From: Chloroflexota bacterium
GTDB taxonomy: Bacteria > Chloroflexota > Dehalococcoidia > GIF9 > AB-539-J10
Length of the DNA stretch: 33,749 nt
Assembly: GCA_030611015.1 (NCBI GenBank)
Contig: JAUWQP010000008.1
Location: forward strand, 1-33,749
Direction: 5' to 3'
The notes beneath the pieces are model-generated. The model saw only the letters and a list, made by a program, of their open reading frames with translations, was not told the DNA's origin and made no database searches. How positions within the stretch are numbered: the stretch's first letter is position 1; each line of letters begins with the position of its first letter. Below are positions 14,402-21,219 of this stretch, in pieces. Both the position numbers and the translations under genes were made by a program.

Positions 14402-15507
14402 TGGGTAAAACAATAGCGAATGTACTAACAGGGGTGGCAACCCTGGAAGTCAAAGAACCCCATGGCCACCGGGCAGAGTGGTCAGATATAGACCCGGTAA
14501 CAGGCAACCATTCGGTGAAGCTATCCAAGCCCGGGGTCGAGGGCGGCTATGCTAGTACTCATATCGAAATTACCCCATTACTGGCAGCGGCAGCAAAAGA
14601 TATCGGAGACCTTAAGGCTGCGGCTGGGACTGAATGGGGTTGGTCTCATAGGAGATCGGCGGTAGCGGCTTATTGGGAGCAGATGGAACTCCGTTTTGAA
14701 GACCCAGTTGGGAACGGCTGGGTTGATATAACACTCCAGGTAGATGTCATGGAAACGGGTGGCGACGAGTGGGTTGATGAGACTATTGCTCATGCAACTG
14801 TCTGCGCTATGTTCGGCGGTTGGCATGAGAGTTGCGGTAGCTTCTCTCGATGGAGTTTGACAGCTCTTACTAGCATTGACACTGAGATAGAGGCTGTTAT
14901 GGAAACAGCTGGCACCCCAGGGGATAGCGTACAAAATCAAGCCGATTGGGAGCTAACCCGTTGCAGGATTGAACTCTGGGAGACCGTTTGGGGACGCCAT
15001 GTCTATATCGACAATATCAGATTGGGAGACGTTCTTCATACCCTGGAGCCAGGTGGCTCAACCCCTGGGATGCGCTTATCATCCGATTTCACTGAGATAG
15101 GTTATACCGAGGACGGCGTTAGCATGGAATATACGGTGGATGAGGAAGATATTGAAGTCGACGAAGAGACCTTCCCCATAGATAGGGTGATAACCAAAGA
15201 AGGGCTTGCCATTACCTGTAACATGGCCGAGAGTTCGCTTTACAACATAGACAAAGCCATGGCTGGTAGCTTACTATCTGGCAGCATCCTGAAGCTGGGG
15301 GCTGGAGCTAATAAGAAGATCACCCTTCAAGTCAGGGGACTTAACCCTGCTGGTTTCATTAGAGCGATCCAGATACCATCTTGCACTGCTACCGGCGCTG
15401 TGGGAATGAGCTATAAGAAAGACACAAAGACCATTGTACCCGTGACTTTCCAGGCTCTAAAGACCACTAATCACCCAGCTTGCACGATAGTTGATAATGC
15501 GGCTTAA
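14401..15507 (+). CDS. Major tail tube protein with an inserted jelly-roll-like domain
   Basis: A 368-aa protein. The tube-like parts are the first ~20 residues (MGKTIANVLTGVATLEVKEP) and residues 225-368 ('MRLSSDFTEIGYTEDGVSMEYTVDEEDIEVDEETFPIDRVITKEGLAITCNMAESSLYNIDKAMAG...'). Between them lies about 200 residues of a beta-sandwich type ('HRAEWSDIDPVTGNHSVKL', 'WEQMELRFEDPV..WVDITLQVD', 'WELTRCRIELWETVWGRHVYIDNIRLGDV') that resembles carbohydrate-binding jelly rolls. Typical tube proteins are 140-250 aa. The insert would decorate the outside of the tail. It precedes the chaperone frames, as usual. Confidence 0.75.
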   Translation: MGKTIANVLTGVATLEVKEPHGHRAEWSDIDPVTGNHSVKLSKPGVEGGYASTHIEITPLLAAAAKDIGDLKAAAGTEWGWSHRRSAVAAYWEQMELRFEDPVGNGWVDITLQVDVMETGGDEWVDETIAHATVCAMFGGWHESCGSFSRWSLTALTSIDTEIEAVMETAGTPGDSVQNQADWELTRCRIELWETVWGRHVYIDNIRLGDVLHTLEPGGSTPGMRLSSDFTEIGYTEDGVSMEYTVDEEDIEVDEETFPIDRVITKEGLAITCNMAESSLYNIDKAMAGSLLSGSILKLGAGANKKITLQVRGLNPAGFIRAIQIPSCTATGAVGMSYKKDTKTIVPVTFQALKTTNHPACTIVDNAA

Positions 15508-15522
15508 GGAAGGTGAGAATCG

Positions 15523-15873
15523 ATGGATGATACTGAAATTGAAGTCAGAGACCTCAAGGCCAAGGATTTGAGGATGATGCTCAAGTTGTTCTCGAAACTT
15601 AGCCCTCAGGCTAAGAATGGACTGGCTACCTTATTAGAGGGTGCCTCTAAGAGCGGTGAGCCTGATTTATTGGCACTCGGAACTAGCATGTTCCAGATAC
15701 TCTCAGAGCTAACCGACGATCTCTATTCCTGGTTGTCGGAGATGTCCGGTATAAACGTGGGTGATCTGGACGAAATGCCCATAGGGACCCCGATCCAAAT
15801 ACTGAAGCAAATCCTCTCTAAGCCTGAGGTAAAGGATTTTTTCGAGTCGGCAGCTCTAAAAGATACGTCTTAA
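15523..15873 (+). CDS. Tail assembly chaperone, short form (gpG-like)
   Basis: A 116-aa helical protein ('KDLRMMLKLFSKLSPQAKNGLATLLEGA', 'ALGTSMFQILSELTDDLYSWLSEMSGINVGDLDEMP', 'ILKQILSKPEVKDFF'). It lies between tube and tape measure, where lambda gpG-type chaperones are encoded. The slippery site at 15837 lies ten codons before its stop, so most ribosomes would make this form and a few the longer fusion. Confidence 0.85.
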   Translation: MDDTEIEVRDLKAKDLRMMLKLFSKLSPQAKNGLATLLEGASKSGEPDLLALGTSMFQILSELTDDLYSWLSEMSGINVGDLDEMPIGTPIQILKQILSKPEVKDFFESAALKDTS

Positions 15874-16181
15874 CTATTTATGACGATATATCCGCTAGGT
15901 ATGGCTGGAGTAATAGCGAGATAGACGACTTGAGTTTTATCCGCTTGATGGGAATCAAGGAGATAATAGATGAATGTGAGAGAGATAGAACTAAGGAGCA
16001 GTTTATTCAGTCAGCGTTTATCGCCTTTCAATTGGGGGCTGCTGATAAGATGACATTCGGAGAATATCTAAAGCATCTGGGGTTGTCTGATGATCTATCC
16101 ACGGGTAAGGGGACACAGGATACCGCGAACAGTGCTGCGTTGTTTGCACGTATGGGTATTGAGTTTAAGGTAGAGAAGTAA
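15523..16181 (+). CDS. Tail assembly chaperone, frameshifted long form (gpGT-like)
   Basis: Reading shifts by -1 at 15837-15843. The new frame is open from 15828 to the stop at 16179-16181 and continues with protein-like sequence, 'VLTIYDDISARYGWSNSEIDD' then 'LSFIRLMGIKEIIDECERD' and 'FIAFQLGAADKMTFGEYLKHLGL'. The fusion is about 219 aa (107 before and 112 after the shift). A separate start for the second part would be the TTG at 15930, which lacks a good ribosome site. The 'YDDISARYGW' segment lies before that TTG, which shows that the join is used. The long form links the tube to the tape measure during assembly. Confidence 0.82.
15837..15843 (+). promoter_or_regulatory. Programmed -1 frameshift site T TTT TTC
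   Basis: In the zero frame the codons are TTT (15838-15840) and TTC (15841-15843), preceded by T: a canonical X XXY YYZ heptamer. After slipping by -1 both tRNAs re-pair as TTT TTT. The site lies in the 15828-15873 overlap of the two open frames, as required for G/GT chaperone pairs of siphoviruses. Confidence 0.82.
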
Positions 16182-16182
16182 T

Positions 16183-18204
16183 ATGGATATATTTTCACTT
16201 GTAGGTAAAATTACCATTGATGGAATGGGGAAGGCCAATACCCAGCTAACAGGTCTACAGGGTAAATTCCAGAAGGTTAGCAAAGGGTTTAAGATAGCAG
16301 GAGCCACCATGGTTGGGACTGCCGTCGGAATAGGTGTCGCATCATTGAAGATGGCTGGCGATTTCGATGGAGCTATGCGAGAAGCCAACACCATGATGCT
16401 CCTGAACGAAGAGGAATTCAAGCTATTCTCCAAAGATGTACAGAATTTAGCTAAGGATATGGGAGTAGACGCCACAGAATCCGCTAAAGCTCTCTATCAG
16501 GCTATATCTGCTGGTGTGCCGAAGGAGAATGCCGTAGAGTTCCTTGCCATAGCCTCTAAAGCTGCTATAGGAGGCGTGACCGACACTGTGACGGCTGTGG
16601 ACGGATTAACCACAATCATCAACGCCTTCAAGTTACCGATGGAGGATGCGCAGCACGTATCTGACGTCATGTTCGCCACTGTAAAAGGTGGTAAGACCAC
16701 GATGGAAGAGTTATCTGCATCCATGTTCCAAGTAGCCCCGATGGCTGCCGCTTCCGGGGTGAGCTTTGAGACGGTATCGGCTGCACTGGCAACAATGACC
16801 AAACAGGGTGTGCCGACATCCGTAGCTACCACTCAGTTGAGGCAGGCCATCCAGGCCATGATTAAGCCCACGGCTGATATGAAGACGGCTCTAGGAGGTC
16901 TTGGATATGCCTCAGGAGATGCTTTAATCGCTGAGAAGGGATTGGCCGGCGCTTTAGATTTGCTGACTGAAGCCTCTGGTGGCTCAAATGAAGTGCTGGG
17001 TAAGATGTTCGGATCCGTTGAGGGACTCCAGGCTGTTCTGGCATTGACGGGAGAGAATGCCCAAGTGTTCGCGGCTGATATTGAGGCCATAGATAACGCT
17101 GCGGGTGCCGCTACAGATGCTTTTGACCAGATGGAGAAGAGCACGGCCAGGCAAATGGAGAAGATGCAGGTTCAAATGAAAGACATGGCCATTACAATAG
17201 GGATGGCTCTCATGCCAGCATTGACTAAGATATTAGAGATCATAATGCCAATTGTCGCAAAAATAGGTGATTGGATATCAGAGCATCCCAAACTGACGGC
17301 TTTGATATTAGCAGGTGTAGCTGTGTTAGGAGGGTTGTTGCTAGTAGCAGGCCCGATACTATCAGTCATAACTATGCTAACCGCCGCTTTACCTTTCCTT
17401 GGCATGGCTTTCACAGCTATGTTAGGGCCAGTCGGCCTTATCATCCTGGCGATAGCAGCAGTTATCGCAATCGGAGTCCTGGTCTATAAGAATTGGGATA
17501 AGATCAAGGCAAAGGCCGGGCAACTGGGGGATGGGCTTAGGAGGACTTTTACCAGGATAAAGAACTTCTTTGTTAACATATGGGGTAATATAATAAATAT
17601 CTTCAAGAAGCATTGGGGTAAGATTCTAGCTATTATATTCCCGGCTGTAGGACTGCCGATCTTGATAGCTAGGAATTGGGGTCCTATTACAAAAGTAGCT
17701 GGGCAGATATGGGATAAAGTAAAGAGCGTTTTCTCTAAGGCATGGAAGACAGCAAAAGAGTGGGGTATAAACCTAGTCAAGGGTTTATGGGAAGGCATGA
17801 AATCACTGGATAACTGGATTTGGGATAAGGTAACTAAATTCGCCAAAAACATTTGGAAGAGCATAAGAGATGGACTTGGAGATTTATGGCCTTTTAGCCC
17901 ATCTGAAGCAGGTGTTGATATCGGGAGAGGATTGACAGAAGGTATACAAGTTGGAATTGAAAGGACTCTTAAAAATATCCGCTCAGCCATGCAGGACATG
18001 AGAGCCGAAGTTAGCCCTGGAGTTATAGCGCCTGGGTTGACCTCAACCCCCGCGCAGATACCTTCAGTCGGAGGAGCTGGAGTAGGCATAACCAACATCT
18101 TCAACATTGCAGAAATGGTAGTGAGAGAAGAAGCTGACATTGGCCGAATAGCAAGAAAGCTTTATCAATTACAGCAATCTAAAGCGAGGTTAGTGGGCGT
18201 ATGA
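16183..18204 (+). CDS. Tail tape measure protein
   Basis: A 673-aa protein of the TP901 type. Residues about 75-290 show the core ('FKLFSKDVQNLAKDMGVDATESAKALYQAISAGVP', 'TAVDGLTTIINAFKL', 'VSDVMFATVKGGKTTMEELSASM', 'TSVATTQLRQAI'). Residues 372-395 and 405-435 are strongly hydrophobic and could enter the host membrane. The C-terminal part has 'PFSPSEAGVDIGRGLTEGI', as in many tape measures. At about 0.15 nm per residue, the tail should be near 100 nm. It starts two bases after the chaperone stop. Confidence 0.93.
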   Translation: MDIFSLVGKITIDGMGKANTQLTGLQGKFQKVSKGFKIAGATMVGTAVGIGVASLKMAGDFDGAMREANTMMLLNEEEFKLFSKDVQNLAKDMGVDATESAKALYQAISAGVPKENAVEFLAIASKAAIGGVTDTVTAVDGLTTIINAFKLPMEDAQHVSDVMFATVKGGKTTMEELSASMFQVAPMAAASGVSFETVSAALATMTKQGVPTSVATTQLRQAIQAMIKPTADMKTALGGLGYASGDALIAEKGLAGALDLLTEASGGSNEVLGKMFGSVEGLQAVLALTGENAQVFAADIEAIDNAAGAATDAFDQMEKSTARQMEKMQVQMKDMAITIGMALMPALTKILEIIMPIVAKIGDWISEHPKLTALILAGVAVLGGLLLVAGPILSVITMLTAALPFLGMAFTAMLGPVGLIILAIAAVIAIGVLVYKNWDKIKAKAGQLGDGLRRTFTRIKNFFVNIWGNIINIFKKHWGKILAIIFPAVGLPILIARNWGPITKVAGQIWDKVKSVFSKAWKTAKEWGINLVKGLWEGMKSLDNWIWDKVTKFAKNIWKSIRDGLGDLWPFSPSEAGVDIGRGLTEGIQVGIERTLKNIRSAMQDMRAEVSPGVIAPGLTSTPAQIPSVGGAGVGITNIFNIAEMVVREEADIGRIARKLYQLQQSKARLVGV

Positions 18205-18950
18205 GTAACAGTTTGAGTTTTAATGGGTTTGACTTAGGGGTTTATGGATTGATCGTGACAGGGCACGATATTTCTACTGAGCATCGCGCGTTGTCTACGC
18301 AGCTATTGGACAAGTCTCACGCTGGATATAGCTTCCGAACTCCAAAGTCAATCTCGTTAGATGTGGTTGTTGTTGGGACTTCGCTTACGAACTTAAAGAG
18401 CCAGCTCGATAATATCAGAAATATCCTAAACGAGAAGGCGAGTGCAAACCTTATCTTGGATATCCAGAACGATCGCTATTGGTTAGCTAGATTTGAGTCA
18501 TTTAACGGCAAATACCACTCACCGTTAATGTTTTCGGGCAACTTGATCTTCACCTGTTACGATCCGCTTGCTTACAGCGTGTCCGAACTTTCTCATGGCC
18601 ATACTTTGGACGTTGAAGACCCTAAAACTATCGAGGAAACAACTGGTGGCACGGCTCTTATTGAACCAGTTTATACATTTACGGCAGGGGATGATATTAC
18701 TCCTGCTACTCTCAAAGTTAAGAACCTAAATCTTGACGAAGAATTAACATGGGTGGGCAACATAACTACTGCTCAAACGTTAGTCGTTGATGTGCCGCGA
18801 TGGATTGTTGAGTTGGTAGGTAGTGCCTCAATGTCAGGAGTAAGTGGGCAGTTTCCTAGACTTCTCCCTGGTCAAGTTAATAACGTTAAGATTACGGGTT
18901 TTGGCCTATTAGGTACATTAAACATCAAGTATAGAAATAAATTCATGTAA
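18201..18950 (+). CDS. Distal tail protein (Dit)
   Basis: A 249-aa protein in the expected position after the tape measure. The N-terminal half has the siphovirus Dit pattern ('LSFNGFDLGVYGLIVTGHDIS', 'PKSISLDVVVVGTSLTNLKSQLDNIRNIL', 'DRYWLARFESFNGKYHSPLMFSGNLIFTCYDPLAY'), which forms the hub at the tail tip. The C-terminal half is a galectin-like beta domain ('TLKVKNLNLDEELTWVGNI...LVVDVPRW'). ATGA overlap with the tape measure gene. Confidence 0.87.
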   Translation: MSNSLSFNGFDLGVYGLIVTGHDISTEHRALSTQLLDKSHAGYSFRTPKSISLDVVVVGTSLTNLKSQLDNIRNILNEKASANLILDIQNDRYWLARFESFNGKYHSPLMFSGNLIFTCYDPLAYSVSELSHGHTLDVEDPKTIEETTGGTALIEPVYTFTAGDDITPATLKVKNLNLDEELTWVGNITTAQTLVVDVPRWIVELVGSASMSGVSGQFPRLLPGQVNNVKITGFGLLGTLNIKYRNKFM

Positions 18951-18960
18951 GGAGGTAAAA

Positions 18961-19548
18961 ATGGCAGTCGCAGATTTAGCAGTTCAACAGTATTCAGGAG
19001 CCACTCCAGACAAGGACACAGTTACCACACCGAGAATGTCCACATCGGACGACGACAACCCAGGAACAAGTAATCCTCTCCCTATACCTGGAGCAGGTAT
19101 AACGTTCTCATATTGGATGACATTGCATCTGACTATCACCAATATACAGGACGCTACGTTACTCAATAACCATCAATTCTATTCAGATGGTGCTTGTGGT
19201 TGGGCGTTAGGCACGTTAGGGGATTTGTTCATTGCTCAAAAGACTGGCACTGATATGGGCGTTCCAGTTGTCAGTTATGACCAGGCTACAGGCACACCAG
19301 GCACTACGGGTGACGATATGAATGACGTAACTGATGGCCACGCTTATTATAAGACTGATGAGGGAACTTACGCAGCTCCAGTAGCAGTTGACAGCCTTAC
19401 CAGTGTGGCAACGATGGATGTAGATGTTGGCGATCACACTATTGCTGAAGCGTTCAAAGGCGTTGTTCTACAGGCAGAAGTGGACACAAATGCTGTAAGA
19501 GGTGCTCAGGGTGCAGAGACGTTAACATTCCAATACGACGAGATTTAA
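18961..19548 (+). CDS. Hypothetical tail structural protein
   Basis: A 195-aa, acidic, beta-rich protein with many Asp, Thr and Gly residues ('PKDTVTTPRMS...FSYWMTLHLTITNIQDATLLNNHQFYSDG', 'TGDDMNDVTDGHAYYKTDEGTYAAP', 'LQAEVDTNAVRGAQGAETLTFQYDEI'). Good AAGGAGG site before ATG 18961. It lies in the tail-tip operon between Dit and the fibre, so it is likely a virion protein. I know no function. Confidence 0.6.
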   Translation: MAVADLAVQQYSGATPDKDTVTTPRMSTSDDDNPGTSNPLPIPGAGITFSYWMTLHLTITNIQDATLLNNHQFYSDGACGWALGTLGDLFIAQKTGTDMGVPVVSYDQATGTPGTTGDDMNDVTDGHAYYKTDEGTYAAPVAVDSLTSVATMDVDVGDHTIAEAFKGVVLQAEVDTNAVRGAQGAETLTFQYDEI

Positions 19549-19557
19549 GAAGGCGTT

Positions 19558-19998
19558 ATGGTAATGCAAGTTAAGTTACCTACGCTAAATAAACCTATCG
19601 TCGAGATGTTCTGGGTGGCAGAATACAATAATGGTCAGGCTCTGTCTCAGTTCGACCCATTTACGAGGACGGAGAATAGCTATTCTAGGGTTGACCATAA
19701 GAATGTTCTGCGGTTCTGGTGGTTACCTATAACGCCTAAACTGACTAGCCTGTTCCCTGGGACTCGTTATAATCCTGTACTTAAACGGCACGCCGCAGAT
19801 ACGAATGGTTCAAAGGGTTTTGTAGCCAGAAGAACGACTGTAGCCTTGTCTACTGGCGGACAGAAAGTAGTCCACAAGGTTAAGTGCTACGTACTTGGTA
19901 TTGAAGGCGGGCCGAGACGTGAGATATACCCTGACGGGTCGATAATCAACAAGGCTAACCCTAGCGTCGGGGAGACACAGGACTTGTTACATGGGTAA
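19558..19998 (+). CDS. Hypothetical tail-region protein
   Basis: A 146-aa protein ('IVEMFWVAEYNNGQALSQFDPFT', 'VLRFWWLPITPKLTSLFPGTRYNP', 'RRTTVALSTGGQKVVHKVKCYVLGIEGGPRREIYPDGSI'). It is basic with a beta-rich C-terminal part. It is not recognised. Short gaps and strong ribosome sites on both sides place it in the tail transcript. Confidence 0.58.
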   Translation: MVMQVKLPTLNKPIVEMFWVAEYNNGQALSQFDPFTRTENSYSRVDHKNVLRFWWLPITPKLTSLFPGTRYNPVLKRHAADTNGSKGFVARRTTVALSTGGQKVVHKVKCYVLGIEGGPRREIYPDGSIINKANPSVGETQDLLHG

Positions 19999-20012
19999 AT
20001 AAAGGAGGCTAA

Positions 20013-20051
20013 ATGAAAGTCAAGATGCAGAGGAGATTTTATGCTAGGTAA
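20013..20051 (+). CDS. Possible 12-residue leader peptide
   Basis: ATG 20013 follows AAAGGAGG closely and encodes MKVKMQRRFYAR before a stop at 20049-20051, which overlaps the start region of the next gene (ATG 20041). The next gene has its own AGAGGAG inside this leader. Ribosomes ending here could re-start downstream (coupling). It may equally be non-coding. Confidence 0.3.
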   Translation: MKVKMQRRFYAR

Positions 20052-20523
20052 ACAAAAGATATTGGCAGGTAGGAAGGCAGTTCATCGCTATAGGACTGCT
20101 CATACCAAACTCCATGATAAGGGCTGGCATAAGGGTATCTCCGAAGAGCATACACCGTTACTCAAAGCTATGGTCAATGCTTTAGAAGGGCTGGGCTTTA
20201 TTTCTGCTGAGACTGACTTTGAACCAAAGAAAACCGAGGTACTAGCTAAGTTCTGGGTTGCCAATGATGCCCTGATAGATAACCAGCTTATTGAGACTTA
20301 CGATAGAGTTGGAGAATGTAACGATTGTGGGAAGTGCTGTTTGCAATGTGAATACTATGATGTTGGTCTATTTCATAACTGTAAGATATATGAGAATCGC
20401 CCAGAGGTATGTCGAAATTACCCTACAATAAAGCAACTCCTATCTGGAACAGTTCCTACTGAATGTTCTTACAAGCTGGTTAAAAAAGACCCTAAAAGTC
20501 CAGAGGTTGAATTATGGCGTTAG
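20041..20523 (+). CDS. CxxCxxCC (YkgJ-like) putative metal-binding protein
   Basis: A 160-aa protein. Residues 93-100 are CNDCGKCC, followed by Cys103, 'LFHNCKIYENRPEVCRNYPT' (Cys114, Cys124) and Cys142. This cysteine spacing with 'C..Y..RP..C..YP' is the YkgJ/UPF0153 type, thought to hold Zn or an Fe-S cluster. The N-terminal 85 residues are basic and helical. It lies inside the tail-tip operon, an odd place for such a protein. It might modify or mature a tail protein; this is inference. Confidence 0.72.
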   Translation: MLGKQKILAGRKAVHRYRTAHTKLHDKGWHKGISEEHTPLLKAMVNALEGLGFISAETDFEPKKTEVLAKFWVANDALIDNQLIETYDRVGECNDCGKCCLQCEYYDVGLFHNCKIYENRPEVCRNYPTIKQLLSGTVPTECSYKLVKKDPKSPEVELWR

Positions 20524-21218
20524 TTAAACACGAAACTTGCCAGCAATACTTTGATAGAAGAATAGTTGAAGGTTGGAAGTGTATTAGCCTTGTTGGATAT
20601 AACGCTGTCCTTTTATCTCCTGATGGCATAAAGAAAGAACTTGACCTAAACAACGATATTGAAACATTAAGACCAAGCGTTGGCGGGGATGAAACTACTC
20701 TTAACTATTTTGATGGTAGTTCCCATCCTCCTGATGTTTTGCATAACTTTGAGCAAGTAGATGAAACAGAAGGAGATGGTAGCAGCACCTTTGTTGCCAA
20801 TGACGACTCAGAATCTTATTACCGAGACCTTTATAACCTCCCTGCTTCCTCGGGCTCAGGGACTATAAACAAGATAACAGTCTATTTCTCCTGCTATGGG
20901 GAGATAAGTGGCACATTTGGAAAAGCATCTATCAAATCAAATAGCACTATTACAGATGGTACAGAACACGCTCTAACCACAGCCTTTTACACATTTTCTC
21001 AAGAATGGGAACTTAATCCTGCTCCCCCAGGGACTAATGCCTGGACTTGGGATGATATAGATGCCCTGCAAATCGGAGTTGCGCTTCAAGCTACCTTGGC
21101 CAAAACAACATGGTATTCGGCGCTTTGCACCCAAGTCTATGTTGAGGTTGATTCATCTCCAGCCATTGACCCTCCTACAGTTACCACTCAAGAAGTAGAT
21201 GGGATAGGAACAGAGTAA
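20514..21218 (+). CDS. Tail protein with jelly-roll domain and the first strand of a split FN3
   Basis: A 234-aa protein. Residues about 75-215 form a beta-sandwich ('VANDDSESYYRDLYNLP', 'TINKITVYFSCYGEI', 'WELNPAPPGTNAWTWDDIDALQIGVALQ', 'TQVYVEVD'), a type common in phage surface proteins. The last residues (IDPPTVTTQEVDGIGTE) are the first strand of a fibronectin III domain whose rest is encoded in another frame from 21220. The stop TAA and the next ATG are only one base apart (TAAAATG). See the finding on the split domain. Confidence 0.65.
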   Translation: MALVKHETCQQYFDRRIVEGWKCISLVGYNAVLLSPDGIKKELDLNNDIETLRPSVGGDETTLNYFDGSSHPPDVLHNFEQVDETEGDGSSTFVANDDSESYYRDLYNLPASSGSGTINKITVYFSCYGEISGTFGKASIKSNSTITDGTEHALTTAFYTFSQEWELNPAPPGTNAWTWDDIDALQIGVALQATLAKTTWYSALCTQVYVEVDSSPAIDPPTVTTQEVDGIGTE

Positions 21219-21219
21219 A

